63,907 nt of DNA, taken from assembly GCF_024692365.1 (NCBI RefSeq), contig NZ_JAILMR010000066.1:1-63907 (forward strand), given 5' to 3'. The position numbers and the translations under genes are program-made. The stretch comes from Ruminococcus sp. GTDB lineage: Bacteria; Bacillota; Clostridia; Oscillospirales; Ruminococcaceae. How positions within the stretch are numbered: the stretch's first letter is position 1; the number at the start of each line of letters is the position of its first letter. The notes beneath the pieces were generated by a model that saw only the letters and a program-made list of their open reading frames with translations, did not search any database and was not told the origin of the DNA. Positions 1-8,568 of this stretch are shown piece after piece.

Positions 1-6
1 AGCCAT
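1..6 (-). CDS. Start of a downstream gene, probably secE (partial)
   Basis: Only an ATG-GCT start (complement of positions 1-6) is visible, preceded on the minus strand by an AAAGGAG ribosome binding site about 6 bases upstream. It lies directly after rpmG. The order rpmG-secE-nusG is common in Firmicutes, so SecE is the likely product, but this rests on gene order alone because no further coding sequence is present. Confidence 0.4.
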
Positions 7-24
7 AGCTAACTCCTTTCAGAA

Positions 25-174
25 TCACTTAGTCTCTTTGTGAAGAGTGTGCTTCTTGCAGAACTTGCAGTACTTATTCATCTCAAGTCTGTCAGGGTCA
101 TTCTTCTTGTTCTTCTTGGTGTTGTAGTTTCTCTGCTTGCACTCTGTGCACGCGAGTGTGATCTTAACTCTCAT
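25..174 (-). CDS. rpmG: 50S ribosomal protein L33
   Basis: A 49-residue basic protein of the large ribosomal subunit. The sequence begins [12 protein letters not shown] and carries the four zinc-binding cysteines of the C+ form of L33 (CTEC near residues 9-12 and CKFC near 36-39). Length and motifs match the family. The ATG at 174 is preceded by AGGAGG. Transcription probably starts from the strong promoter at 354-382 and passes through a leader of about 170 bases with three hairpins. The next gene starts only about 20 bases downstream, so the two are almost certainly co-transcribed. The gene is too short for ordinary ORF cut-offs but is unambiguous. Confidence 0.95.
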   Translation of the reverse strand: MRVKITLACTECKQRNYNTKKNKKNDPDRLEMNKYCKFCKKHTLHKETK

Positions 175-198
175 TTCGGCACCTCCTGACGAAATTTA

Positions 199-277
199 TA
201 CCCCTCAAAGAACGGTTGGGGTACGTCTTTGCCTCCCTCATGCGCATCCAAGCGCAAATACCGCACCTTACGGTATT
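199..277 (-). promoter_or_regulatory. Structured 5' leader of rpmG with three hairpins
   Basis: Three consecutive perfect stems lie between promoter and gene: AATACCG/CGGTATT (257-277), TGCGC/GCGCA (241-256) and TACCCC/GGGGTA (199-223). None has the U-run of a terminator. A ribosomal-protein autoregulatory leader is possible, but I do not recognise a named family. Confidence 0.5.
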
Positions 278-353
278 CTGAGGTAACTTATGATTTTCTG
301 CTTACCGAATTTTTTACGGCGCAAAAAAATAGACCTCATAAAGAGGTACAAAC

Positions 354-382
354 ATTATAACATATATAAAGGGTGTTGTCAA
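354..382 (-). promoter_or_regulatory. Promoter of rpmG
   Basis: On the minus strand TTGACA (382-377) is followed after 17 bases by TATAAT (359-354), with TGT directly before the -10 (extended -10). This is a full consensus sigma-A promoter. The predicted start near 347 leaves about 170 bases of leader before rpmG. Confidence 0.9.
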
Positions 383-549
383 GTACTGCACAAAATATTA
401 TGTAAAAAAATTGTAAATTCTAATTTGTGGTATTAATAGCATCTTCGATTTTCCGCGGTTTTACGCGCCGCTGAATTATTTTGTAAAGTTTTTTATGATT
501 GTCATTTAACTATCACATTTGCGGGTATAATGGATATTGTCAGATGAAA

Positions 550-576
550 TATAATGTATCCACTTGATACATTATA
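550..576. promoter_or_regulatory. 27-bp perfect palindrome upstream of htrA
   Basis: TATAATGTATC (550-560) and its reverse complement (566-576) flank a 5-base spacer. The left arm starts with TATAAT, so the palindrome could overlap a -10 element; another TATAAT lies at 526-531. Position and symmetry suggest an operator controlling htrA. No -35 at ideal spacing is clear. Confidence 0.5.
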
Positions 577-612
577 CAACGAGCCGAGCAGTTTGTCAAG
601 GAGGGCGTTTGA

Positions 613-2046
613 TTGAACGGATATAACGGCGGCGGATTTCCGCCTTATAATGATAATAAGACACCCTCGGTACAGCAGCCCTATGTGAACCGCGAAAGCT
701 ACGGCGATCCGCAGAATTACGTTCCGCAGAGTATGACGCACGAGTATTCTTACGAGCCGCCCGTGAAGAAAAGCATGGCTGGCAAAAAAGTGCTCACTGC
801 GTTTGCGGCAACGCTGGGTGTGGCGGCGATAGCTGTGACTTCAATAGTGGGTTACAGGATCGTTACTGACAGGGACGGCGTTTTCCCTGCGAACAGAAAT
901 GACGCAGTCGGCAAAGAAGTTGCTGACACTGAGCATATCGATCCATCGGCAGCGGCTTCCATCAACAGGAGCAATCTGCCTACGCTGGAACAGCTGGCGG
1001 CACCCGAGGACGCTATGAAGATACCCGACATCATCAGCAAGATGACACCATCTGTGGTGGGCATAAGCTGCATCACGGAGATGGGCATAGCTACGGGTTC
1101 GGGCATAATACTCAGTGAGGACGGATACATCATCACGAATGCTCACGTAATAAAGGACGCGCAATCCATATCGGTAGTGCTTCCGACTTATTACGGTGAA
1201 GGTGATGAGAATCAGGACGACCTGACTTATACCGCGGTCAATGTGGGCAAGGATACACAGACCGACCTGGCTGTATTAAAAATTGAAAAGAGCGGTCTTG
1301 TTAAGGCTGAGATAGGAAAATCTGCCGATGTACAGGTAGGGGAGCTCGCGATAGTAATAGGTAATCCTCTGGGACTTGACCTGGCGAACACTGCTACTTC
1401 GGGAATAATCTCCGCTAAGGACAGGACGATAACAGTTGAAGATATAACGATGAAAGTTTTCCAGACAGACGCTTCGATAAACGGAGGAAACTCGGGCGGT
1501 GCGCTGATAAATGCTTACGGGCAGGTAGTCGGCATAACCTCGGCTAAGGTGGCATCGGCTGATGTCGAAGGTCTGGGATTCGCGATACCGATAGATGATG
1601 CACTGCCAATAGTCAGCGACCTTATGAGTTACGGCTATGTTACGGGCAGACCGAGTCTTGGCATCACAGGTGCAGACGTTAAGGCTGCTTACTCGACTTA
1701 CTACGGCATACCCCAGGGATTCCTGGTAAAGACCGTAACAGCAGGTAGCGGTGCTGCGGCTGCGGGATTGCAGGAGAACGATATAATCGTTGCGATAGAT
1801 GATACTATCATAAACGGCATCGTTCAGCTGAATGATGTTAAAAACAAGCACAAGCCCGGTGACACGGTGACTTTGACAGTCTACCGCAGTAACCGAAAGA
1901 TAGATATAGATGTTGTACTCGACGAAGCCAGAGGCGAAGAAGCTTCTACACAGCAGAACACCCAGAAGCAGGAGGACTACTACGACCGATACAACGGCTA
2001 TGATGATTACTACTACGACCCTTTCAGTTTTTTCGGAGGGTTCTGA
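613..2046 (+). CDS. HtrA/DegP-like membrane serine protease with PDZ domain
   Basis: An envelope quality-control protease. The layout is a Tyr/Pro/Asn-rich cytoplasmic N-terminus (1-55), one membrane segment (about 58-80), a trypsin-like domain and a PDZ domain (about 345-440). The catalytic triad is visible as H178 (TNAHV), D218 (TDLAVL) and S294 in GGNSGG. The tail is very rich in Tyr and Asp and ends FSFFGGF. The start is TTG at 613, eight bases after AAGGAGG; no ATG fits better. It stands alone between a palindromic promoter region and its own terminator, beside a two-component system transcribed the other way. Family members respond to envelope stress. The total of 477 residues is normal for a Firmicute HtrA. 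Confidence 0.93.
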   Translation: MNGYNGGGFPPYNDNKTPSVQQPYVNRESYGDPQNYVPQSMTHEYSYEPPVKKSMAGKKVLTAFAATLGVAAIAVTSIVGYRIVTDRDGVFPANRNDAVGKEVADTEHIDPSAAASINRSNLPTLEQLAAPEDAMKIPDIISKMTPSVVGISCITEMGIATGSGIILSEDGYIITNAHVIKDAQSISVVLPTYYGEGDENQDDLTYTAVNVGKDTQTDLAVLKIEKSGLVKAEIGKSADVQVGELAIVIGNPLGLDLANTATSGIISAKDRTITVEDITMKVFQTDASINGGNSGGALINAYGQVVGITSAKVASADVEGLGFAIPIDDALPIVSDLMSYGYVTGRPSLGITGADVKAAYSTYYGIPQGFLVKTVTAGSGAAAAGLQENDIIVAIDDTIINGIVQLNDVKNKHKPGDTVTLTVYRSNRKIDIDVVLDEARGEEASTQQNTQKQEDYYDRYNGYDDYYYDPFSFFGGF

Positions 2047-2090
2047 CAAAGCATTCTTCTAATCATTTTTTCATATTCTTTACTTCCGGG

Positions 2091-2120
2091 AAAGAGCTGT
2101 ACGAAAGTACGGCTCTTTTT
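2091..2120 (+). terminator. Terminator of htrA
   Basis: A 12-bp stem (one G-U pair) capped by a GAAA tetraloop occupies 2091-2118 and is followed by a T run on the plus strand. Confidence 0.9.
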
Positions 2121-2136
2121 CTTGTATTAAGACACA

Positions 2137-2169
2137 AAAAAGGACAGCCGAATGCTCGGCTGTCCTTTT
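2137..2169 (-). terminator. Terminator of the kinase operon
   Basis: A perfect stem of about 14 bp (AAAAGGACAGCCGA and its complement, loop ATGC) is followed on the minus strand by seven T residues. It sits just after the histidine kinase stop codon. Confidence 0.9.
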
Positions 2170-2191
2170 GGGTTTATGATATATGAAAGGG

Positions 2192-3661
2192 TCATGTAGG
2201 TATCTCAAACCAGAATGTTGTGCCCTTGCCCTCTTCGGAACGAACGCCGAAGGGGAAATCGTGGCATTTCAGTATCTCCTTGCATATCGCAAGTCCGAGC
2301 CCTGTGCCCACCACATCGCGCTTGACTTTGGCATCGCGGTAGTATCTGTCAAACACTTTTGGCAGAAGTTCTTTCGCTATGCCCTTGCCGTTATCGGAAA
2401 CTTCGATGCGGACAGATTTTTCGGAATTTATCTGCTTGATACGAATGACCTTATGGTCGCCCGTATAGTTGATTGCGTTGTTTATGAAGTTGTAGATGAC
2501 CTGATCGAGTTTATCGGGATCGGCATCGATCTGCCTGTCCTCGTCGGGTTCGTACTTCATATCGTAGCCGTTCTGTTCTATGACAAGCTGATACCTTGTC
2601 ATGCAGTCGTTTATCTTATCGACTATGGAGAACTTACGGCGGTTGAGTTCCATATTGCCGCTTTCAAGCTTTGAAAGCTCCAGCAGATTGTTAACGAGAT
2701 TCGAGAGCCTGTCAGCTTCATCGATTATGACCTGTACGTGCTCTGCCCTTTTTACGGGATTATCGCCAGAAAGATCGCGTATCATCTCGGCATAGGCTTT
2801 AACCATTGTAAGAGGTGTACGGAGATCGTGGGAGATATTGGCTATCAGGTCTTTTCTGAGGTCGCTGACCTTGCGTATCTCGTTTTTTGCATCGTTGAGG
2901 ACTTCCGCCAGTTTTTCGGTCTCCTTATAGCCCTTGCCCTTGAACTCAACATCAAAGTCGCCCTCACCGAAGCGCTTGGCGGTTTTAGTGATGCTGACTA
3001 TGGGGCGGCTGAGCCTCATGGCGGCTAATGTACCCACGATTATCGCCAGTTCAAAGAGAATTATCGAAATGAACATCAGCTGTTCCCTGATTATCTTTAC
3101 CGTAGAATCTATGGGTTCGATGGTGGATTCGATAAACAGATAAGCCTGATCTTCCGAATCATCCGTATAGACCTTGGCGCAGTATATCATTTCCTTAACA
3201 TTGAGATCATCATTATCAAAGGTGACGGTATAGCAGTTGTCTTTCTCCTTTTCAAGAGCGCTTTTAAGCTCGAATATGTACATTGAGTAGTTGTGCTCAA
3301 TATCATCATAGAGCTTTGAATAGGAGCCCAGATTGTTCTCAGAAGTCAGCGGGTTGCCGTCCGTATCGGTTATGACTATGCACATACTATTCTCATAGGC
3401 TACCGTTCGGTTGATGTGACCCTGCTCCTCAGTACCATACGCCTGTATAATGCGGTTAGCCTCACGGCTGATATTGCTGACTTTGGCTGATCTGTAATAA
3501 TTGTACAGAAATACGTACTGTCCCAACCAGAGCACCACAAGTATGACTATCGCAAAGAGAACGAAGTATATCCAGACAAAGGTCTGCATACTGCGCTTGC
3601 CTTTGCGTATATCCCTGACGGTCTTCCGCAGACCCGCGGGCTTTTTACTGGATCTTTTCAA
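2192..3661 (-). CDS. Sensor histidine kinase
   Basis: A membrane histidine kinase of 489 residues. It has a first membrane segment near 27-49, an extracytoplasmic sensor region to about 190, a second membrane segment near 192-214, HAMP, HisKA with H278 in SHDLRTPLT, and HATPase with N-box NFINNAIN and G-box DNGKGI. It should autophosphorylate on H278 and pass the phosphate to the response regulator encoded just upstream, whose 3' end it overlaps by 17 bases, implying translational coupling. The extracytoplasmic domain resembles no sensor I can name, so the signal is unknown. The neighbouring carboxypeptidase and HtrA genes make an envelope signal plausible, but that is inference. Confidence 0.92.
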   Translation of the reverse strand: MKRSSKKPAGLRKTVRDIRKGKRSMQTFVWIYFVLFAIVILVVLWLGQYVFLYNYYRSAKVSNISREANRIIQAYGTEEQGHINRTVAYENSMCIVITDTDGNPLTSENNLGSYSKLYDDIEHNYSMYIFELKSALEKEKDNCYTVTFDNDDLNVKEMIYCAKVYTDDSEDQAYLFIESTIEPIDSTVKIIREQLMFISIILFELAIIVGTLAAMRLSRPIVSITKTAKRFGEGDFDVEFKGKGYKETEKLAEVLNDAKNEIRKVSDLRKDLIANISHDLRTPLTMVKAYAEMIRDLSGDNPVKRAEHVQVIIDEADRLSNLVNNLLELSKLESGNMELNRRKFSIVDKINDCMTRYQLVIEQNGYDMKYEPDEDRQIDADPDKLDQVIYNFINNAINYTGDHKVIRIKQINSEKSVRIEVSDNGKGIAKELLPKVFDRYYRDAKVKRDVVGTGLGLAICKEILKCHDFPFGVRSEEGKGTTFWFEIPT

Positions 3662-4319
3662 ACTTATACCCCATTCCTCTCAGGGTAACGATAAGGTTGC
3701 GGTATGGTCCGAGAGAGTTTCTCAGCATTTTTATGTGAGTATCGATTGTTCTGTCATCGCCGTAGAAATCAAAGCCCCAGACTTCTTCCAGAAGCTTTTC
3801 TCTTGAAAGTGCGATGTTCATATTTCTCACAAGATAGAAAAGGAGGTCGTACTCCTTAGGGGTCATGGAGACCTTTTCGCCGTCTATCTTTACTTCCCTT
3901 GCGGTGAAGTTTATTTCGAGTCCCTGATACTTGATAATATCCTCGGTAGTATGTGAAGCCTTAGCGCGGTTGAGGACTGCCCTTACTCTCGCCATGAGTT
4001 CCTTGGGTGAAAAAGGCTTGACCATATAGTCATCGATGCCTATCTCAAAACCGAAAAGCTTATCATACTCCTCGCCCCTTGCGGAGAGCATTATCACAGG
4101 TACCTTCTTGATCTTCTGTATCTCCTTGCAGGCGGAATATCCGTCAAGTCTGGGCATCATGATATCCATTATGATTATATCGAAATCATCGTTCTTTACC
4201 ATTTCGACAGCTTCCATGCCGTCTGCCGCCTCGGCTACTTCATAGCCCTCAAACTCGGCGTATTCCTTGATGATGGTACGTATCTTCGCCTCATCGTCTA
4301 CTGCCAGTATCTTTGCCAT
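3645..4319 (-). CDS. OmpR-family response regulator
   Basis: A 224-residue DNA-binding response regulator. The receiver domain has the acidic pair D8/D9, phospho-acceptor D52 (IIIMDIMMP) and the conserved Lys in MVKPF. The C-terminal winged helix (about 130-224) carries the typical RTIDTHIKMLR recognition region. Start ATG at 4319 follows AAAAGGAG by 10 bases. It is the first gene of a two-gene operon with the histidine kinase. A hairpin (GTCCGC/GCGGAC, 4343-4359) lies in its leader. Target genes cannot be read from sequence. Confidence 0.94.
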   Translation of the reverse strand: MAKILAVDDEAKIRTIIKEYAEFEGYEVAEAADGMEAVEMVKNDDFDIIIMDIMMPRLDGYSACKEIQKIKKVPVIMLSARGEEYDKLFGFEIGIDDYMVKPFSPKELMARVRAVLNRAKASHTTEDIIKYQGLEINFTAREVKIDGEKVSMTPKEYDLLFYLVRNMNIALSREKLLEEVWGFDFYGDDRTIDTHIKMLRNSLGPYRNLIVTLRGMGYKFEKIQ

Positions 4320-4434
4320 CAGTTGTCAGCTCCTTTTCAGAGGTCCGCAAGGCGCGGACATATTTTCCTTATAAAAATAATAATCCCAAAATGTGTATTC
4401 TGCGTGACCGAACATTGTAAACGGCATAATAATT

Positions 4435-4920
4435 CTATACGCCGCTTTTTATGCGTGGTGCGATATATTTTCTTATCTCCTGAAATTTTCCGTTTTCAAA
4501 TGGTAGAGGCGTGCCGTCCGCCTGTCTTTGTGCGCGGGTCTTGCTTTTAAAGCTGTACACCCCAGATTTTGCGGTAATCGTCAGCGTTTCGATATAATAC
4601 GGAACTTCCCTGAGCATGAGTGTTTCGACATACTCACTGCCCACCTCGGCACTTTCGATCTCCTGATAGGGGAAGATATACTTTTTGAACAGCACTGTCA
4701 CGCGCAGATCGTTCTCATCGGCAACTATGCCGCAGGGAACACACGCCGCAAGGCGCAGGGAAACTATGTGGAGCACTATTCCTATGCCCAATATCACCAG
4801 TCCTGCGAAGGTAGAATTCAGCACTACCGCCGCCAAGACAGGCAAAAGCACCATTGCTGCCGCGCCGAAGATAGCAATGGACATATAATATGTGCTTTTG
4901 AACGTAAATCTTTTCTTCAT
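4435..4920 (-). CDS. Small membrane protein of unknown function
   Basis: About 161 residues starting MKKRFTFK. ATG at 4920 is chosen because AGGGA lies at good spacing; the in-frame ATG at 4935 lacks a site. Two membrane segments (about 12-35 and 38-58) are followed by a soluble domain of about 100 residues with alternating hydrophobic strands, similar in outline to bacterial PH-like domains. I do not recognise a family with certainty. It lies between the terminator of the carboxypeptidase gene and the response regulator gene, and may be transcribed separately. Confidence 0.7.
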   Translation of the reverse strand: MKKRFTFKSTYYMSIAIFGAAAMVLLPVLAAVVLNSTFAGLVILGIGIVLHIVSLRLAACVPCGIVADENDLRVTVLFKKYIFPYQEIESAEVGSEYVETLMLREVPYYIETLTITAKSGVYSFKSKTRAQRQADGTPLPFENGKFQEIRKYIAPRIKSGV

Positions 4921-4941
4921 AATGATCCCTGCCATTTGTTT

Positions 4942-4973
4942 AAAAATCGCCCCCGCTCTTAAAGCAGGGGCGA
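4942..4973 (-). terminator. Terminator of the carboxypeptidase gene
   Basis: Stem TCGCCCC/GGGGCGA with an inner GCT/AGC helix (4947-4973), followed on the minus strand by TTTTT. It sits just before the start of the next minus-strand gene. Confidence 0.85.
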
Positions 4974-4983
4974 AAAGCTTTCA

Positions 4984-6024
4984 TCAGCCTTGACTGTCAT
5001 AACTTTCATCGTATGTGTTATCTTCGCTGCCATCATCAGAGGAACCGCCCTCGGGATCGTCAACTGTGACGCCCAATTGTTCGGCATACTGCTGCTGGCT
5101 GATACCGTCAGGCGCATCATCATAGCTCGATGTTACCCCCAAGTATTCCTCCAGACACAGTCCCTTTGATGTGATCTCCTTCGCTATTTCAACGCCCACA
5201 TACCTGATGTGCCATGACTCATATTCATACCCCGTAATAGCTTCTTTTCCCTTTGGAAAACGTATAATGAACCCGTAATCCGCACAGTGTGCCGCGAGCC
5301 ATCTGGCTTCGGCTGTATCACTGAATGAAAAATCTGTTGAATTGACATCAAAGCACAGTCCCGACTGATGCTCGGAATGTCCGGGACGAGAGGATACTCT
5401 GTCCGCCTCGGCTACTCCCCTGCTCTGCGCGTAGCTATAATACAGCGAATACTGCTCATCGTAGCTGCGGTATCCGGAATTGACATAGAGATACAGCCCG
5501 TCATTGAAGGCTGCCGCTGTCATATCATCAAACGCTGCCTGAGCTGCTGTGCTTATGCCGGGTGCGTAATCCTGCGGCAGAGAGTAAGTCTTATTGACGA
5601 TGAGTATGCCATCAACATAGGTAAGTCCGTCCACATTCTGTATACTGTGTCCGATCTTAGGCTGCTCTTCTCCTGAGCTGTCGGTATCTTCTTCAGGCTT
5701 TGACGAAACTTCTTCTATCCTGCTTTCCGTTGTCTTGGTCTTTGCCTTGCGTTCATCGCGCTTTTTGCGGTGAGATGCATAACATCCCCTGCAAACTATG
5801 AACACTATGACTACAACTATCACCAGGGCTATCGTGCGGTTGCGCTTGATACGTCTGCGTTCGGATGCACGGCGTCTGTCCCTGATGCGCTGTCTTATCA
5901 TCTCCTCGTAGGCTTTTTCCTCGGGAGTAAGCTCAAACCTTGACAGGTCATGATCCAGGAGAGTTTCGGGTTCATTAACAGCACGCTCCTCTTCGGGAAC
6001 GTTTCTGTTATCATTTTCGATCAT
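4984..6024 (-). CDS. Membrane-anchored D-alanyl-D-alanine carboxypeptidase (VanY-like, peptidase M15B)
   Basis: Trims the terminal D-Ala of peptidoglycan stem peptides outside the cell. A charged cytoplasmic N-terminus precedes one membrane segment (about 64-82), an acidic Ser/Glu linker and an M15B domain with zinc and catalytic motifs SGYRSYDEQ, SRPGHSEHQSGLCFDV and ESWHIRYVG. A Ser/Asp/Glu-rich tail follows. ATG at 6024 is used because GAGG lies five bases upstream; a TTG at 6051 is in frame but has no better site. A promoter at 6103-6131 and terminator at 4942-4973 bracket the gene as a single unit. Total about 346 residues. Confidence 0.9.
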   Translation of the reverse strand: MIENDNRNVPEEERAVNEPETLLDHDLSRFELTPEEKAYEEMIRQRIRDRRRASERRRIKRNRTIALVIVVVIVFIVCRGCYASHRKKRDERKAKTKTTESRIEEVSSKPEEDTDSSGEEQPKIGHSIQNVDGLTYVDGILIVNKTYSLPQDYAPGISTAAQAAFDDMTAAAFNDGLYLYVNSGYRSYDEQYSLYYSYAQSRGVAEADRVSSRPGHSEHQSGLCFDVNSTDFSFSDTAEARWLAAHCADYGFIIRFPKGKEAITGYEYESWHIRYVGVEIAKEITSKGLCLEEYLGVTSSYDDAPDGISQQQYAEQLGVTVDDPEGGSSDDGSEDNTYDESYDSQG

Positions 6025-6102
6025 ATTTTCCTCACTGTTTTCGCCGCACAAAATAAGGCCTTTGCGGTGCAGCGTTATCCACGTACTTCATTTTACTTCA
6101 TT

Positions 6103-6131
6103 ATTTTAACATACCGAACGAAAAAAATCAA
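6103..6131 (-). promoter_or_regulatory. Promoter of the carboxypeptidase gene
   Basis: Minus strand TTGATT (6131-6126), 17-base spacer, TAAAAT (6108-6103), about 80 bases upstream of the start codon. Confidence 0.7.
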
Positions 6132-6210
6132 GTCGAAAGCTGTAAATGGCGAGGTATTTTGATATTTATTTGTGATTTATTCACAGTCCATCAACAGAAA
6201 TTGTTGATAA

Positions 6211-7668
6211 TCACCTGTTATTTCCAGAGACTGCCAATTCTACCACCTTATATGCGCCATCATAAATGCCTGCATTTTTGGCGGTTATGATATTCGCGCA
6301 CATTTTTTCGATGATATCACCGTTATGCTGGATAAGCTTCATCATGCCGCAGGTCTCAGCAGGTGTGGAACACTCGTAGGTGCCGTCGCCTATCTCTGCC
6401 GCACGGATAGCGCCCCATGCTTCGTGACCGCCCACGCGCTTTATCATCAGCTTGGGTATCGGATAGAATGCCAGTTCGCTGGGCTTGGTGATGAGAACAT
6501 CGGAACAGCGCATCAGCAGATTGGTGGAGTAAACTGCCGCGAATATATCGCTGTGGCAGAAAGCGTGTATGCCGAAAACTTCGCCGTCGATCGCCTGTTC
6601 AGCAAATGCGGAAGTTTCATCGAAATCATTGAAATGCTCGGTTACGTGGGGCATCATATGAGGCATTTCGGTCTTCAGCTGTTCCCAGACCTTTTTGTGA
6701 TCGCCCACATTTATAAAGAGGACAGCTTTGCCTTTTTCGATAAGGGGCAGAAGTCTCCTTATCATGGAAACGAAGATCTCCTTCTGGGCACCTGCGCCGC
6801 CTACGGACATCAACCAGCGGACAGCCTTGCCTTTCTGTGCTCTCTCAACGCGCTTTGCGCAGTCGTATTCGATATTGCTGACGAGTTCGTGGTCGATGTA
6901 CTGACCTGTATAAACAATGGAATCCTTGGGCATGGGTTTGAGAATGCGGTGCTTGTCCATGCCACGGAGTGCACGGTAGCCCAGATATGCTGATGGTGTC
7001 TGGACGGTATGAACTGCTCCCTCTGATAGATGAAGCGCCATAGGCCAGTTATCGGGGATAGCGTTCACCACATGGGTAAGACCTGCGTGAATCGCCGCCT
7101 GCGACGGCCAGACGTGTGTAGCCACATAAGGTATATCCTTGGGCAGATCGCGGAAGACAGGCGTCATCAGCTCGGCGGTCTTCTGGTCGGAACAATTGTA
7201 GGTCAGCTGACGGAAGCCCTCGCTGTTCAGAGGTTCCCAGAGAAGTTTATTAAAAAGGACAGACTTCTGGGAAATACGTGAACCCAGAGAATAAAGCTCG
7301 TTCTGACCTGCTATGACCTTGCCGCAGGTGGTATCGCTAAAAGAACAGAGGTCGAACCAATAGGGGTCATAGCCCATGGAACGTGCGGCGGAAGCTATCG
7401 CCATGGAGATACGGTAGTGTCCGAAGCCCATTCTGATATTTCCGATGACAAGGCTCTTGTCGTTGAACTCAACGCCTGTCTTTCCCGATATTTTAAGCTC
7501 CTGCACACCCAAAGGCTCGCCTATTGCGGGAGCGGGTGCGGCGGTGAGGTGGTAAACCCTGTCCATATCACTGCCGTACTTTTTAATGAATTTCTCCTTG
7601 CCTTTTACAGCCTTTCTGTAAGCCGATGCGGACATCTGATTGCCGAATATTACCTTTGATCTTTCCAT
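6211..7668 (-). CDS. GT-B-like putative glycosyltransferase, function unknown
   Basis: A soluble protein of about 485 residues with no signal peptide or membrane segment. Residues 73-100 (LVIGNIRMGFGHYRISMA) resemble the N-terminal Gly-rich loop of MGDG synthase/MurG-type (GT28-like) glycosyltransferases. A second Gly-rich loop, SVGGAGAQKEIF, and a late KPSELAFYPIPKLMI segment resemble the nucleotide-sugar binding half. Start ATG at 7668 follows GGAGG with seven bases between; an upstream extension to 7773 has no site. It is transcribed away from the tetR-transporter-GH36 genes, so it may share their regulator and act on sugars. Substrate and product are unknown. Confidence 0.55.
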   Translation of the reverse strand: MERSKVIFGNQMSASAYRKAVKGKEKFIKKYGSDMDRVYHLTAAPAPAIGEPLGVQELKISGKTGVEFNDKSLVIGNIRMGFGHYRISMAIASAARSMGYDPYWFDLCSFSDTTCGKVIAGQNELYSLGSRISQKSVLFNKLLWEPLNSEGFRQLTYNCSDQKTAELMTPVFRDLPKDIPYVATHVWPSQAAIHAGLTHVVNAIPDNWPMALHLSEGAVHTVQTPSAYLGYRALRGMDKHRILKPMPKDSIVYTGQYIDHELVSNIEYDCAKRVERAQKGKAVRWLMSVGGAGAQKEIFVSMIRRLLPLIEKGKAVLFINVGDHKKVWEQLKTEMPHMMPHVTEHFNDFDETSAFAEQAIDGEVFGIHAFCHSDIFAAVYSTNLLMRCSDVLITKPSELAFYPIPKLMIKRVGGHEAWGAIRAAEIGDGTYECSTPAETCGMMKLIQHNGDIIEKMCANIITAKNAGIYDGAYKVVELAVSGNNR

Positions 7669-7796
7669 AGCTATACCTCCATTTTTATTGCTGGTACGGC
7701 GGAACGAAGCTTGCCGCACTCTGCCCTGAAACTGCCTGCTTGTTTGTTTCTGATGTAGAAAATTATGTCTCATATGTGAATATTTTTAAGAACCAC

Positions 7797-7825
7797 TTGA
7801 CAAATGTCGGTTTATGTGATAGACT
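7797..7825 (+). promoter_or_regulatory. Promoter of the tetR operon
   Basis: TTGACA (7797-7802), 17-base spacer, TAGACT (7820-7825) preceded by TGA (extended -10). The -10 lies inside the palindrome at 7818-7851. Confidence 0.75.
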
Positions 7826-7851
7826 ATCTATCAGTTGATAGTAAGTCTATC
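7818..7851. promoter_or_regulatory. 34-bp palindromic operator, probably for the TetR protein
   Basis: Outer arms GATAGACT/AGTCTATC and inner arms CTATCA/TGATAG form a near-perfect 34-bp palindrome around a 2-base centre. It covers the -10 and ends 22 bases before the tetR start codon. That position fits autorepression by the TetR-family product. Confidence 0.8.
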
Positions 7852-7872
7852 ATATTCGAGGAGGTTTGTCAA

Positions 7873-8532
7873 GTGGGTAATGAGATTTGTTCCGATTTTT
7901 CAAGAAAAAATTTAAAAGTCCAGCGAACTGACCGTGCAGTTCTCACCGCCGCACAGCTTTTTCTCGAACGCGGAATAGAGGAAATAAAAATGACAGACAT
8001 CGCAGATGCAAGCGGAGTCGGTGTGGCTACGCTCTACCGTTATTTTGGTACAAAGCCCCGCATGGTGACGGAGGTAATGACATATCTCTGGGACGAAGTC
8101 AACGAGCTTTTCGCAGGGGTGTTCGATACAAAGGAATTCATGCAGCAGGAGGGCATCAAGCAGATAAGCGACCTGATGCGTATGTATCTGGTGCTGTATG
8201 AGGCGCACAGCGATTTCATGCGGCTTCTGGGCGAGTTCGATACATATATAATCAGAGAGCAGATAGCCAAGGAAGACTTGCAGAAATACGAGAGTTCAAT
8301 AATAAACTTTTATCCCGTACTGGTGAGGGCTTATGAAAAAGGTCTGAAAGACGGTTCGGTGCGCAGGGTAGATAACTTCAAGATGTATTATCTGACCTAC
8401 GCCCACGCACTTCTGGAGATGTGCAAGAAATTTGTCAAAGGGGAGATACTTCCCTCGGACAGGAACGAATACGCTGTAACGGAACTTGAACTGCTGATAG
8501 AATCAGGCGTGAGCTTTTTCAGCACAAGATAG
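7873..8532 (+). CDS. TetR-family transcriptional regulator
   Basis: A 219-residue repressor. The N-terminal helix-turn-helix (about 15-60) contains RAVLTAAQLFLERGIEEIKMTDIADASGVGVATLYRYF, here described by its key blocks TAAQLF, TDIADASGV and LYRYF. The rest is an all-helical ligand/dimer domain typical of the family. GTG at 7873 is chosen because GAGGAGG lies eight bases upstream; the longer in-frame ATG at 7804 would lie inside the promoter. It is followed after 36 bases by a sugar transporter and GH36 gene, so it probably controls that operon, itself and perhaps the divergent GT-like gene, through the palindrome overlapping its promoter. The ligand is unknown; an alpha-galactoside or product is a guess. 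Confidence 0.9.
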   Translation: MGNEICSDFSRKNLKVQRTDRAVLTAAQLFLERGIEEIKMTDIADASGVGVATLYRYFGTKPRMVTEVMTYLWDEVNELFAGVFDTKEFMQQEGIKQISDLMRMYLVLYEAHSDFMRLLGEFDTYIIREQIAKEDLQKYESSIINFYPVLVRAYEKGLKDGSVRRVDNFKMYYLTYAHALLEMCKKFVKGEILPSDRNEYAVTELELLIESGVSFFSTR

Positions 8533-8568
8533 CTGAAATTCACGCAATGCCGATAGGGGGCATGGAAT

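Noticed and set aside
175-612. A tRNA gene near rpmG (often found beside secE)
   Set aside because: I searched both strands by eye for the acceptor stem and TTCRA loop and found no cloverleaf.
1276-2049. Minus-strand open frame of 257 codons opposite htrA
   Set aside because: Shadow frame of the HtrA gene, without start signals.
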